DNA from: Earliella scabrosa
Taxonomy: Eukaryota; Basidiomycota; Agaricomycetes; Polyporales; Polyporaceae
Reading direction: 5' to 3'
Assembly: GCA_022605405.1 (NCBI GenBank)
Contig: JABYQQ010000003.1
Span: forward strand, 3,069,899 to 3,133,898
Length of the DNA: 64,000 nucleotides
Positions 1 through 13,229 of the stretch are shown piece after piece. Each line of letters begins with the position of its first letter. Positions within the stretch are counted from its first letter, which is position 1. Both the position numbers and the translations under genes were made by a program. The notes beneath the pieces are model-generated. The model ran no database searches, was not told where the DNA came from, and saw nothing but the letters and a program-made list of their open reading frames with translations.

Positions 1-1913
1 CATCGACATCTTCGCTCCCCGCTTCATCCTCCTCGTCCTCCTCGTCCTCATCTTCCTCGCCGTCGTAAGTACTACCGCTGGTGTCAGACACTTCTGCAAG
101 ACGCGCCATTCGCGGCGGTGGCAGATACTCCGGCTTCTCGTCATCAGCTAGAAGCCAGTACTGCTCAACATCATCGACGTTCCACCACGCGCGCGGGATC
201 CATGGGCACAGAGGCTTCTCCGCATCCCATTCGCGCGGCTCGAACTCCGTCGGCGCAGGTATGTTGTTCTGTAGCCAGAGCGTGGTGCGGCTCGTATGAG
301 CGGTTGCGGCGCGGAATGGGTACGGTTGGATCGCGAGTCGGCGGATTGGGTGGCCGAGTGCGACTCGGGCAGAGAGCATTGCCACCAGTCTCGACTCAGT
401 GTATGCATCAAGTCTGGCTTCGATGCTGAGCTGGACAAGGGCGGGGCAGACGATGAGCGGACCGCTCGCTAGCTTGCTGAAGAGCACGTGCAGAGCTCCG
501 GATGCGGTCTTGCGGGAGCGGTGACATACCCTCAGCTCTTGTAGCCGCGGGAGGTTATCAAGAAGGTCGCACCACCCCGGACCGTTATATCCTGGGGCGA
601 TCTGCAGGACGTTAACGGAAGAGAGCGAGATGACGGGGTGCATGCGGTCTGTCAGCCACTCGGCACAGCTCTCGCCGGGGAGAAAGCCGCATACAAGCAG
701 CTTGCGGGTATCCGACTCGCAGATGGCCATTACTTGATTCTCCCGCGCGACGATCTCGACGTCTGTGAGACCCTCGCCGACAGACGTGACCGGAAGCTCG
801 CCTGCAAAATCTGCGCTGTCGTCCATGTTAACGATGGAAATTGGGGTGGAGGAAGGGATATCTAGCTGCGAGACCAAGGCTGCGATGTGCGCCCACGGGC
901 TAGAGGCGATGGTGAGGAGCCGGAGCCGGTTGAGCGTGATTGCAGGCCACGAGTGTGAGGAATGCAAGTCCTCGAAGTCGAAGAGGCGTGAGAGATGGAG
1001 AATCTCGACATTGGGCATCCGCCCTAGCAGGGACGAGAGCTCCATCATATTGGGTGTGGAGTACCCAGCATAGTAGGACAGGTAGAGGTGCGTCAGGTGT
1101 GGGAACTCGTTGTTGGGCATCCACAGCGTCACAGGCTCCAAGGCTAGAGCACGCAAGGATGAAACCTGCTCACGGAACAAAATGAACGGGTGATCCAAGC
1201 TGCGCCCATCGTTGTAAGGTGAGTAGGTGGAGACAGAGATCGTGAGAACCTCGAGTTCCGGTGCGTGGAAGCTGAGTAATCGCATAGGGAAGTCGAACGA
1301 GATGGTGAGATCGAGGCGGGTAAGCCGTGCGCCATGTTCGTTGAAGATGTCCGGGAATTTGTCGTACTCGGAAGAGAGTTCCAACGAGATCGGTACCGCC
1401 TGAGAGCGGTGAAGAAAGACCTGTAGCTGGTCTAGGTTGTGGTCGTCTATGCGTGTCCAGAGTGCGGGGCAGGCCAAGGCGATAGAACGCCAGTTACGAC
1501 AGACGTGCGTAACCGCGAGAAGCGGTCCCGCGTCCGCATGCCCCTCTTCTCTATGCAGTACAGCACCGAGTTTCAGGTTTGGGCTACTCGCCTCTGTGGC
1601 AAGCAGCATGATGGAGATGAGAATTTCGGTCGGGAGTCGGTGGATTGGAAGCTGGGCATTCAAGTGCTCTCGGATACCAGCCAGCAGTTGGGCGGCGGCT
1701 GCCGCTACGTCTTGCACCTAAACGTCCGTTAGTTTGGCTGCAAAGGACGCCTCTATCTTCCATGACATCCTTACAGATGCATTGCTGCAGATCCAAAGAC
1801 GATGTTGAGATGGTACTTTGATGAAAGACACAAGGGAGTTGACCTTACCTCATCCCTGTCTTCTCTTTGTAGAAGACCTGTTGAGCCGTTCTGATAAGAT
1901 CCAGCGTTTTCAT
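1..1913 (-). CDS. F-box/LRR-like protein, C-terminus cut by the window edge
   Basis: Proposed exons are 1913-1849, a 10-nt micro-exon 1784-1775, and 1717 to beyond base 1. The last frame was read in several places without a stop. The first ATG after an in-frame TGA starts a short helical segment (MKTLDLIRTAQQVFYKEK). The main exon opens with an F-box-like stretch (IHRLPTEILISIM, then VCRNWRSIALACPALW). A leucine-rich, LRR-like region of about 400 residues follows, then a W-rich tail (AWWNVDDVEQYW) and a Glu/Asp run near base 1. Proteins of this type in Agaricomycetes are presumed substrate receptors of SCF ubiquitin ligases. The target cannot be inferred. The micro-exon is inferred: it restores the phase (2 in, 0 out), and the same device is seen in two paralogues at 40.7 and 46.2 kb. 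Introns would be 64 and 57 nt. The exon 1 model is the weak part. Confidence 0.72.
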
Positions 1914-2722
1914 TTGCGTGAGATGACGATGGCGATGAGCGATAAGTCCTGGTCCAATTCAAGTAGTGGGTGACGATGGTTCAAGTTGACTGATCGTTCT
2001 GGGAAGACAAACACCACCAAACAGCTCAGCCACCGGACTTCGCCGTGAACCAAATACTGGTCTGCGGCTGGATCGTTTACTCGGCATCCATACCAGAGGA
2101 CCTACATAGTCACCGCTGTCGGCAGAACTGCACATCGTTGTCAAGCACACGCGCAGCTAACATGCGACCCTAAGCCGTACGAAAATCAGTGCTATCACAG
2201 TAGGCCAAAACACCTCGTCATCTGTCTCGCCGTCACCTGACAAGGATTACAATCGGATCTAGGAGGTTCGGGCAGAAGATATGAACGACTACGTGTAACT
2301 GGCTCGTACGCGGGTACGGTACAAGGTCAAGTGAGAAGCCCGAGCTGTCCGCTTGGATGCGTCTCAATCATACTTCCTCCTGTCACTCACACCCCCTTGT
2401 GTCTGTTGTGGTCGGGCGCGATGAACGTGTGGCCGCTTCGCTTCCATTTCGATATGTAGCATCTCACGTTCCCGCTGTGCATGTCATGCGGTACGCGCTA
2501 ATGATCTCACAGGTCGGTCTAGTAGGGCCTGAGAAGCCTTCCCACACCACCCGCTGTTGCTATTGATGGCGCTAATTATTGCATCCGTTTGTCGTGACAG
2601 AATCTTGGTCGGAACTGCCCGCATCACATCCTCGGACCCTCGTGCGAGTGATGTAGGTTGACCGAAAAGGAGCCAGTCCAACCTCAAACTCTGCTCGAGC
2701 CGCTCGCCCACTTACACCCACC
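1914..2722. other. Intergenic region between divergent F-box and NLR genes
   Basis: No convincing coding exon was seen. The stretch separates the start of the minus-strand F-box gene from the start of the plus-strand NLR gene, so it should hold both promoters. An ACCCTAAGCC string near 2168 resembles the telobox copy at 48319 but lacks a clear partner GCGCTTA. Short open frames here have no recognisable motif. Confidence 0.5.
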
Positions 2723-5700
2723 ATGTCGTCTCCTACTACCTTCACACACACATCCCGGTGGAAGCGAAGGACAAACGTCAGCAGAACGGTTAACGGTCTG
2801 GTTGTTATTTTGCATGTCTTGAAAGAGGGAACGGCGAACGCGTGCCCGCAAGTATCCGCAGTTGCAGGGTTACTGCTCATGGCATGCGATGCCATCAAGG
2901 TGCGGAGACCGACCTCTGCAGGCTGATTATACTACTACTTCAGACTTATTTGTGTATAGACGTCTTGTGATAACACAGAGGCACTGGAAGAACTGTGCTC
3001 CCAGCTGTCCGACCTTGAAACTGCACTGTATCCGATGCTATCTCGGGGACAGAACGAGGTGTCGCCGCCACTCGTCAGTCTACTTGACAAGTTTGAAAGG
3101 TAAGCTCATCAACACTCACCCTTCCGATATCTCAGTCACAGTCAACAGTCAAGCCCGGGCAATTCTAGAGGAAATCGAGAAGACGCAAGAGAAATCTCCA
3201 ATGAAGCGAGTACTGCAGGCCAAGGAGATCGCGAACAAGATTGCCGGATGCCTACAGAGTTTGTCGCACAGTGTGAGAATACTCCATGTAAGTGTCGCAA
3301 ATTCTACTCTGTACCTGTAGCTCACCAAGCATAGATTGGCATTGCTGCAGACATTCGTCGAATTGTCAACGTACGTCATGCCATTCCGCACCGATAGCCG
3401 GAGATCCTGAGTCGCTATTGTACAGGATGTCGACAGGAAGCTGGACGGTCTGTCTAGCCAAGTAGACACCGTGAGCTCACTGACTATGAGTTCCGGCTCC
3501 TTACTTACTGATGGCTTTGACTCACTAGATACCGTCAACTCTGAACAGTAGTAAGCACCTTTCTCGGATTTCCATGAGAATTACTGACATACGTATCAAC
3601 TTGGAAGCAATCCCCGGACTCTATCGAGTGGCGGAGGCCCGATTCGATCATTACAAGAGCGGTCATTCTACATGTACCGAGAACACACGCCAGGAAGCCC
3701 TGTCTACGATCTACCATTGGCTTCTTCCGGGTGATCCCAAGCTTCAGGCCCTTTCTCCCCCTCTCATGGAGACGAGCTCCGAGAAACCCGCATTCTGGAT
3801 CAACGGCGTTGCCGGATCAGGGAAGTCTACGATCGCGCAGACCACTGCTCAGTGGTCCATGGACAACGATATCCTTGCCGCGAGTTTCTTTTGCGCACGC
3901 GACGGAAATCGGAGTAACGTGCAGCTCATCTTTCCCACTATCGCATACCAGCTCAGCGCTCACTCTCCCGAGTTTGCAGCGGCACTCGCTGCGGCCGTGA
4001 AGGCCGACGCAGACATCCACGTAGCGTACGCATCACACCAACTACGGAAGCTGATTGTAGAGCCACTCCTGGCGATGACAGAACCACTCACGAGATTTGT
4101 CGTCATCATCGACGCACTCGACGAGTGCAAGGACGATGCGGCCGTCTCCGTCATCCTCACCGCCCTCTCAGCGCACGTCGACGACCTCTCCCCGCTCAAA
4201 TTCATCATCACGAGCCGTCCTGAGCACCATATCGTCTCTGGTTTTAATCTCAAGCCGCTGGCCATAACTACAGAGCAGCTTGTACTCACGAAGGTGCCTG
4301 AGGAGCTCACCAGGCGCGACATTGGGATCTATCTTCGCGTGAAGTTCGCTGCCGTTCGTCAGAGCCGAGGTCTCGACCCCGACTGGCCCACGGAGGAAGA
4401 TATCGAGGTTCTCGTTGAGCAGTCAAGAGGCCTATTCGTTTACGCTGCAACCGCGGCAAATTTCGTGTCCGGAGAGGATGTCGAGAGCCCCGTCGCTCAG
4501 CTCAAGATCCTGCTGTGGAAGACGGGTGACACTCCATCCCTCGGAGCTCCCTTTCCCGAAACTCCAGCGTCGCCCTTCGGGGCGCTCGATCGGCTGTATC
4601 TTCAAGTCCTGGAGTTCGCATTTCCGACGATGAGTCCGCTCAAGAAGAAGTTCCTAGGTGCTCTCGCGCTAGCTCCCGACCGGGTCTCCGTGAGGACAAT
4701 CGCGATCATGTTTGAGGACCATGACCACATCACTCCTGGATTTTACTCTCGCCTTCAGTCTATCATCCTCCCATTCACTTCGCAGGACGAACCCCTTCGT
4801 CTCAGTCATCTATCCTTCGCCGACTTCGTAACAGCCGCTGGACGATGTACAAATGCGAAGTACCAAGTAAACCCCCACACACAGCATGCGGCCATGGCAA
4901 AAGGATGTCTCAAAATTCTGATCAATCAACTCCACTTCAACATCTGTAACGTCGACGATACCAGTCTCATGAACGAAGAAATTCCGGACCTAGAAGCACG
5001 AATCTCTCAATACATCCCTCCCCATCTCCAATACGCCTGTCGCCACTGGGCATACCACTTGCACAATGCGGAGATCGACCCGGAGCTTCTTGATCTCGTC
5101 ACTCTTTTCGCTGAGCGCAGCTTGCTTCACTGGCTTTCTGCGCTGAGCATCCTGGGCTCGATGGATATCACAGTCGAAGCACTTCAGAATAGTCGTCATG
5201 CTCTTGAAGTGAGTGTCCCGATGTTTGAGGCACCTTAGGGCATGACTCATCTTCATCGCAGAACTCATCGTCTCAGCGACCGCAGAGAAACGTCTGCTGG
5301 TTGCTGTATGACTGCGAGAGGGCAGTGCGTCTTACGTACTCCGGAGTAGCGGCGTCATGGTCCGAAGTCTACCGATGCATCCTTACATTCACTCCCACCA
5401 AGACCATCCTCAGGCAGACGTACACAACCCCCTCGCTTCCCTCTCTCAACCTTGATCATCTCTGCATCACATCAGGCGCATGGGAACACTGGCCCCGTGA
5501 TACTCTCGCTGTCGATACTCGACATCAGAAGGTAGACTCCATCGCGGTCTCTCCGGACAGCCAAGTTGTCGCGTATGGGGCGTACAACATGCTAGGTCTC
5601 TGCAGTACACACACCGGGGCACTACTGCACACAATGACAACCCACCATCCGGATTCGATATGGTGTGTGGTCGCGGTCTCTCCAGATGGACAGCGCATTC

Positions 5701-7700
5701 TCTCCTGCACAAGTCACAGAGACAGAGACTCACCGGGTCTTGTCGAGGAGTGGGACATTGCTACCGGGACATGCCTCAGCTCTTCTCGACATCTACATTC
5801 CACCTATGTGGGCAACATCAAATACTCCCCGGACGGGCGTTATGCCGCAATATGCTCCTGGGATTTGAACGTCTCTATATGGGACACCGCTTCTCTAGCC
5901 GAGTCCGCCACCGTGATGACTGGACACGAGGGTTTCATACATCGAATAGCCTTCACGAGGGACGGTGAATGCCTCCTCTCTGCTGCAAGCGATGGCACAA
6001 CGCGAGTCTGGGATGTCCACTCCAAGACGTGCCTTCATGTACTCAAGCACGAAACTGCCCTCTATACCGTCGCTGTCACGCATGATAACGCGCTCACTGC
6101 CTGCGGTGGGATCGGGATCATAACCATATGGGATACGCGTACCTGGTCGACTGTCCGCCACATCCGCACTCAGCCTACGTCCTGGATGGGACTTGACTTC
6201 TCCCCTGACGACACAAAGCTTGCTGCCGGCTCTGTCCACGGCTCAATCGAGATCTACAATCCTGCGACGGGTCACCTTCTTTCCAGTCTCGTCGGAAGCG
6301 GGTTTCGTTCCGGAATATGGGGCCTGCAGTTCTCGCCAAATGGCCAGTATATTGTCTCGTCTGGCGGGGATGCCCTCGTCCGCATCACGAACATGCAATC
6401 GGAACCGATCCCTGGCAAGGGTGACCCTATGTATCAAGATGGCTTGTCAAGACACACCGAGTGGATCGTTCGTCTCCTGACGCGGTTGTCTTGCACCTCG
6501 GAACATACGAGAGCAGCGAAGCCACGTCCAGCACCACGAACGGTCTTGGTCCGTTCCCTTGGGTTCAGCTCCGACGGAACTCTTTTGGCCTGTGGAGGCG
6601 TAGGCATCGGTCTTGTTGCCATAGACCCTCTCGGTGGGAAGGAGCAAATGCGCCTCATCAATCCGGGGCCTGACAGCCCTGAGATCACATTTCTGAGGTG
6701 GTCGTGGACCGGACACCTTCTCATGGCGGGTATCCGTGTTGGCAAGGACTGCAAGATCTGTGTCTGGAAAGTCGACGCTACCCGTCACTCACATGTGCCC
6801 AACCCCATCTTCGTAGCTTATCGTCGGAGCAACGAGGTGTGGACGGGATGCTTCACTCACGACGACCAATCTGTCGTGTGCGGAGACGTAAATGACATTC
6901 ACCTCTATGCTCTGGAATCTGATCAGCGCACCGGACCGTCAAGGACCATCTATCGAGGAAATGGCCGCGTCACAGCTATAGCCATTTCCTCCGACTCCAC
7001 GCTGGTCCTTGCGGGCTCGCTTGATCGCTCCTCGCCGTCCTCCGTTCCGGATGCTCACCCTCCACCTTCCCGTACTCCCGTATATGCTGTAGACGACTAC
7101 AATGACGACCGTAGTGCAGCATCGGTATACCCCACGCTCCGACTCCTCCATTTCCAATCTGGCCAGGTTCTGTGGCTGGAGAACTGGGGCTCGACCATCT
7201 TTTCCGTCGCGTTCAGCTTCGACTCCACCCGCGCCTTGGCGGGACTGTTCGTCGACATACTTCTCCTGGACATCTCACCCTATCTTCGTCGACGTCCCTC
7301 TCATCCCGACGACATGACTAACGCACCATCCCCCTCTCCACTCCTACAAGAAGTTGACTCTGGGGAGCACAATCTAGTCGAAGCTCTGTCCTTCTCCACA
7401 GACGGTCACGCGGTCGTCTCCGGTACCTCCTTCACACCCCTCTCCACGGCGAACATGCCGCTCGATCACTCACCAGAGACATCTACAACGCCCGTATACA
7501 TCGTCGAACATGGATGGGTGTGGTGTATCGTCAAGAACCGTCGTCGTCGCATCGGTTGGGTTCCCTCGGAGTACCGAGACGGACGGGACTCCTTCTACCT
7601 TCGCGTGAAGGGAGGAATGGCGATCCGGGGGAAGGAGATGGCATTCAGTCGGAAAGATGGTGGATTGACCTTGCTTCACGTTGTCGATCGTTCAGCATAG
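2723..7700 (+). CDS. NLR-type STAND protein: helical N-terminus, NACHT, WD40 repeats
   Basis: Proposed exons: 2723-2899, 2960-3099, 3149-3287, 3335-3370, 3426-3470, 3529-3550, 3608-5208, 5262-7700, giving about 1532 residues. Residues 1 to about 185 are helical and resemble the four-helix (MLKL/HeLo-like) N-termini of fungal NLRs; this is inference from pattern. The NACHT domain has a P-loop GVAGSGKST near residue 253 and a Walker B VVIIDALDECKDD near 351. The last exon carries about 13 WD-type repeats (for example FSPDDTKLAAGS, and units ending TRVWDV and ISIWDT-like), enough for two seven-bladed propellers. Such proteins are nucleotide-switched sensors in fungal non-self recognition and programmed cell death, where WD40 repeats bind the ligand. 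The exon pattern matches the inverted paralogue at 21384-26367, which supports most splice sites. The 22-nt sixth exon is the least certain. No stop or frameshift was seen. Confidence 0.88.
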
Positions 7701-10700
7701 CGTTCATGCATTTCTCTACTATGTTGACTGTTTCATAAGAATATCGAGTATCCGAATGCCTTGCATACGCGTACTCACTTGGTCTACGTACCCGCAACGA
7801 TGTCCGCCGCGCACGTATTCCAACGGCGGGTGGAGCGTACCTTAAGGCTGCATGCGATTTGAAGGCCCTGCGATGGCTAGCCTATGGAGGTAGACGAGCT
7901 TACTTGTATCAAAGTAGTGGTACATGTGCGCAATATCAGTACAGGAGAGCTCAATAGTCGAGGATGATACTCATCTGAAGAGTGAAGCATCGTATCCGAC
8001 TATACCCCTGCAGAGCATTCGACATTGGTGTACGAGTTCGCTCGCGTCCGTTGCAGTACCACCACGAGCCAATCGGCGTCTTCGGGGTCGATAGATCGCT
8101 AACGTAGCGTTCAAGGCCCCGCAAGTGCGCGCAAAGTTCGAGCGCTCGCCTTTCTTGGGTTGAAGTTCTCTGCTCGCTACGGCTGACCGCTCGTACGGTC
8201 GCTCAGGCTGACCTCTTGAAGAATGAACAATGGCTATACCACCTCAACGATGACCTATACGTACATGTTGAAGGTGCGTGTGCCACACGAGTGCTGTCTC
8301 GCGGATCATGACAGAGCGATACACACCTCGTCCGACCTCTCATGTTCCCTCCCGCACTACCATCCCCGCCCGCACGCGTGGCACCCGAGCCGCCTCCAGC
8401 GTCCAGAGTCGTCATTGCTCGTTCGCTACGAACGCATCGTCCCGGCCACGCCACAACATAGTCCGGCTGTTCGCGCGCATGGGAGGGCCAAGATGGAACG
8501 TCGCAGGCATTCGAGATCGGTTGGTGACATCCCTTCAGGCGCGTGCAGCGAAGTCTCCGGCCTGTCCAGCAATTCGGTCCGAGTTGTCAGGTCGGCGACT
8601 GGCCTGCTACTACGTGGCGCGTCGTGAACGGTAGTTCGAAGTTCGGAGCTGGCCGGCGCGAGTAGAACGGTACGCGCGACGCGCAAATGAGGTGCGATGT
8701 ACCACTCGACGAGGATAGCCGCGATTTGGACGAGCGGACTGCTACTGCGAGATCGAGGAATACCGAAGCGGCGATGGGAGACAACGATTCTCAAGTCGAA
8801 CGCCTCGGTTGTTGAGTGGGGACTGGTGGGAGAAAGGCAGGAGGGCGCTGAGTATTGACGATGAAGTCGTCCAAGCGATGTCGGACGGTTGTTGTTGTCG
8901 ATATACAAACACGTCTCCGGCCTCGAGAAGGATGGGTGAATTCGAGTGAAGATGAAAAGGACATCGCGCGCTGAGATGGGTGAAATGCGGCGAACAGTCG
9001 CCGTTGCGGTCGCGTCCTTGTTAAGAGGTCCTCGTCCTCCTGCGGAAGTCGCGGTCATGTCCTCCCCGCGCGGCACAGTACAGTGACCTGAAAGCATCTC
9101 ACAACGTCAAATCGGATGACACGATACTATCTCCCAGTATGTAGTGATGCGAGCTCGAGGTGCCTGAAGAGTCAACCGGCGTGTAGAGGCGTCAGGAAGA
9201 GGGAGAGTAGTAATTTATGAAGAGTCCGTGAAGTGTGCGACTTGCTTGCTTTGCCATCGACGACAAGTGCAGCAGTGCGCGGAGTAGCCTGCAGGAAGGG
9301 AGCCTAAAGGAGCACGTCGCGCTACTACTCGTAGGAACAGCAATATGGGGCGTACCATGGCTGGTCAACAACTCTTGACGGCCTCTTCAACGACGGATGG
9401 ATAGTTGGAATTGTATCCTGCGAACGCGTCTCGGGGCTAGGACCTGTGCAACTTGCCAGCCAGTTGACGTGGAACGAGTTGGAGGGACGAGGTGTGGGGC
9501 GCGCTGCCTAGGCAGTCAGCACCTTACTACGAAGGAGGGTGCCCTCGATCTGCGACGTAGGTTCTTTGTCGTTTGACACGCTTGCAAGCTGCACCTAACG
9601 ATGCTTCGACCGATGCATAGCGCTCGGCGTCGTGGCGCATAGTCCCATCGAATTGACCGCCTCTTGTAGCGGCTATGTGAACGACAGATGCATGGCGCGT
9701 ACTCTCGTGCTCCTGGGAGTGCGAGTACTCACCGAACATCATTGCTGTCCCATCCCTCGGCGGGGCCGGACGAACAGCCGAGTCCTCCATCCAATTGACA
9801 GTCCGATTCCCGACCCGTCATGGTGGCTGCATCCAAATGAGTGAGAGACACAAGTCACAGGATCATCCAAGACTAGAGAGGTCGTTGAGAGTGAAGCAAT
9901 TGCGCTCGAGAAAGCAGACCAGGAAGAATCTGAAGTGTGCGGAATTCCAAAACATATGTAAGCGTCGTTATTGGGTTAGGGTCAGCGTGAGCGCGGAGAG
10001 CGCTGGACTCTGGAGAGCGTCGTTCGACGCAACATGCTCGCGAGCCGGACATATCACTGTCGATCCTCCGTCCACTGTCGTCGCCTTACTCTAGAATCCC
10101 GATGCAGATCGCTACAGCACTCACCCCATCAATACACCGCCCACTCCTAGACTCCAGCTCGCTAGCTCATCGCGCAGTCATCAACACTCAACCTTCAACT
10201 CACGGAGACGGCTGACCGCTCGCACCCTGGAGGTAGTAGACGAGCCTGAGGGCAGGAAAGAAGGTACGTCTAGCAACCTGTTCTCTACGGCTTTTAGTCT
10301 AAACCCATACTTGCCCAGTCGCCTATTCTCGACCGTCACGACGCGACGCGTGCGGGTGTCCCGCGTGTCCTGCGCGCATATGCAGGCACAGCGTCCATCG
10401 GGATGCACGAGAAAGCGATAATATAGCACAGGAGGAAACGCACCGTCCCGTGGCTGATGCCTAGGCCACTACCGTGACAGAAGACCGGACGGGACAAACG
10501 ACGTCCGGACAGGCCCAAGGTCTTCGTAACCTGAAGCTCTTCCCGGGCTGCGGTCGTCTCGAAGTTCATCCCTGCAGCACTCCCATCGACGCAGATCACT
10601 GAACCCACCGGCCGAGAGTTGGAGGAGACGCGCGGGGGGTGGACAGAGATTGCAGCTTGGAAGAGCTGGAAGCGAGATGAGAAGTGGCCTGAGACGGTCC

Positions 10701-11082
10701 GCCATGAGGTGCGTTACAAAAGCTCCGGGGCACGCGACGTCGCTTATCGAGTGAACAAAGTAGCAGACGGATTGACGTCCAGGTCTCGAGCAGGACATGT
10801 TTGCGGACCTACTCATGTCGCATGGTCGGGCCAGTAACAATACTAGAAGGAGCAACTCGGACCACACCGGTGCTGCAGGCCTTCGACTCTGTCCCCTCTT
10901 CTCGCCTGGGGTATCTCACGGCCATACTTACCCTAACACGACTCGCCTTTCGGAAAGAAGTGCTGCGGTAGACAGCGTCTTAACAAGGTGCTCAGTCAAC
11001 AATCAGCGCCCATTCTCCCTCCCTTTCCCCCTCACCGTCACTCCCCGCGGTGTCCGACAACGCGTAGAATCGTGTCTGCGTC
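7701..11082. other. 3.4-kb region without a supported gene
   Basis: Several open frames occur, the longest being 223 codons on the minus strand at 8426-9097. None shows a recognisable domain, and codon content looks like chance openness in GC-rich DNA. A telobox-plus-GCTTA element lies at 9959-9981 on the minus strand. The sequence downstream of it, to a GTGAGT donor near 9734, could be a very degraded copy of the SH3/TBC first exon. A weaker ACCCTAAC string lies near 10929, about 150 bp upstream of the next gene. Confidence 0.4.
9959..9981 (-). promoter_or_regulatory. Telobox-like element (CCCTAACCC + CGCTTA)
   Basis: Read on the minus strand, CCCTAACCC (9981-9973) is followed after 8 nt by CGCTTA. 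The same two blocks in the same order occur at 14243, 42864, 48319 and 58037. No intact gene follows here, so the element may be a relic. Confidence 0.45.
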
Positions 11083-13229
11083 ATGCGCAAACGCCCCCCG
11101 ATCCCGGTCACGGACGACGGTGCCAAGTACCTCACCGTCGTCCATCCATACCCTTCGCACCCCAACATGAAGTTGCCTGCCCATCGCAAGCTCTTTTCGC
11201 AGTGGGTCGTGGCTTGCATCGGAGATCCTTGCAACTTCCGCGCGTTCTACTATAGGCCGAGTGTAGGTTCATAGGCCCAGACTTCTCGGGTCAGTATGCG
11301 TGCTCACGGACATCACCTTCTTCCAGTCCCCAGGCAGTATCATACTGGCGATCGACGAATCCATGCCGGACTTTGGCAAGATCCTTGGTGCCCACAAGTG
11401 GTCGGCATTCCTCACGGATCCCGGCAGTGAAAGCGAACATGTATCCAAGGTATTCTACTCCACGTACAGATCCGACCAGGATGTCCGAGATGCAGGTAAG
11501 AAGCACTCGAAGCTCCTCGGCCGTATTCTGATCCTCGCTCACAGGCTGGAATCGTGTTGATGTGGAGGTTGATTGGATTGCGAAGCGGTGCGTCCGATCG
11601 CGCGACAGTGAGTACGCGAGTGCGTCTCACTCTCCTTTAGGTCTGCCAAGTTCGTCAGCCCTTACCCGGAGACGTCCAGGTGCGACATACCCAAGGGCAT
11701 CGGGAACGTGATACAGCCCGAGCTCTGTCGACCTCTCCCCGTCGCGACCCATCCGCCGCCGCCGCCTCTCGAGCCTGCACCAGTTGGTGCGTATACGTTG
11801 AAGGGCGTGGTTCGTGATGTCCAGTAGTTGACGTGTTGAGCCAGTGGGGACGCCGGAATGGCAGGAGCAGAAGCGTCGCCGAGACGCTCCTCGCCCGGCC
11901 AGGGGTTATGTGGGAGGAATGCCACAGTCTCTCAACGGCACTTCTGCGCCAACCTCCACCCTATCTTCCCCCGGGCTCTCACCTTCACCTAGCCGCGCGG
12001 ACAAGGATGCCCTGTCCAGGGCTCATTTTGCGCAGTTTCTCTCCCCGTCGGAAGCACCGTCTGGTTCGAGCGCGTCAACCGGAAGCGGATCCGTCATCTC
12101 AACAACGCGCGAACCCACCGCGCATATCCTCGTTGTCGGAGACAACATCGAGGACGACCTGATGGCGCTCACCTTGGGGGGTGATGAAGAGTTTGGAGAG
12201 GACGGCACGTACTTCAGCCTTGCTGATAACACAGCCGCCGCAGATGCTCCCCCTTCATTCCCGCTTTGCGACTCGCCACAGCTCGAATACGCTGCCCCCA
12301 ATGGCCCGGGCGTGCATGCAGAGGAACGACTCTGGAGCGACGACGAGCCGCAAGACGCCCCCTTGTCCGAGTCGTCTGACGAAGACGACGATCGAGCTCT
12401 CATCAAGGCTGCCGAGCAAGACCCCAACCTGTGCCGCGTCCACAACGTCGTGTGCAGCCATGGCATCTGCAGGGAGCACGGAGCAAAGGAGCGCGACCAG
12501 AAGCGCAGGAAGCGCAGGGAAGAACACAGGCAGGAGCGCGAGGAGGCGCTCGCGAAGCGCAACAAGAGGAGGGGCAAGATGAAGAGCTCGTCCTCCTCCA
12601 CGGTCCCTCCCTCCCTTTCCTCCAACGGTGGAAGCACACCCGAGACAGCCCGCTCCCCTCCTGCGCACCTCCGATCCAGCGCGGCTGCACCAACCTCCGC
12701 CGGGATCCTGCGCGAGCGGCCGGCGCATCTCCGACGGGGCGCGTCTTCCAACCCCACGTCGTCGCCCGTCTCCCTCGACGGTTGCATCACGTCCACGCCC
12801 GGCCAGCCGCAGGACGCAGACGACGCGGACCCGCGCTCCGAGGCGAGCTCTGGCGTCCTGGGCGCAGCGTTCGCAGAGTTGGGCGGCGCACACGTCCACT
12901 CAAGCACAACTCGGGCGACTGCCATCGTCAGCACGAACGTTGCGTCCGCACCGATTGCGCAGTCGAGCGCGCGTCACGCTGACGGCAAGGGTGCGAACGG
13001 CGAGGGCAACATAGACGGTCAGAACGCGCAGTTGGTCGCAGGCGGGTCGTCGACGGGCTACTGTTTGGGCGCGTTGGACGGGCCGTGGGGGAGCACAGAT
13101 GCAGTGCGCCAGGCGGGAAAGGGTAAGGGCGCGCGGGCGAAGACAAAGATGGGGGCGGACGAGATCGACGAGCGGTCTGTCGCTCCGAGCTCGGCGTCGT
13201 GGGGCAATATCTCTGCGGGGACCTGGTGA
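11083..13229 (+). CDS. Basidiomycete-type hypothetical protein with low-complexity C-terminal half
   Basis: Proposed exons: 11083-11262, 11327-11495, 11545-11587, 11641-11786, 11845-13229, giving about 640 residues; introns are 49-64 nt and all phases agree. The N-terminal 200 residues look globular (HPNMKLPAHRKLFSQW, GDPCNFRAFYYRP, GAHKWSAFLTDP). The rest is rich in Ser, Pro and Ala, with an acidic patch and a small Cys/His motif CRVHNVVCSHGICREHG followed by a highly basic helix (RDQKRRKRREEHRQ). The Cys/His and basic segments could bind metal or nucleic acid, but no function can be assigned. The pattern recalls uncharacterised Agaricomycete proteins. The first intron uses an unusual GTAGGT donor. 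Reading the start as 11083 makes the N-terminus begin at a conserved-looking block. Confidence 0.72.

Noticed and set aside
8426..9097. 223-codon open frame on the minus strand
   Set aside because: No recognisable motif or plausible splice extension. Composition (Arg, Ser, Thr rich) is typical of noncoding GC-rich frames.
12023..12934. 303-codon antisense frame opposite the 11083-13229 gene
   Set aside because: It is the mirror of a codon-biased low-complexity exon; the sense frame has consistent splicing and a stop.
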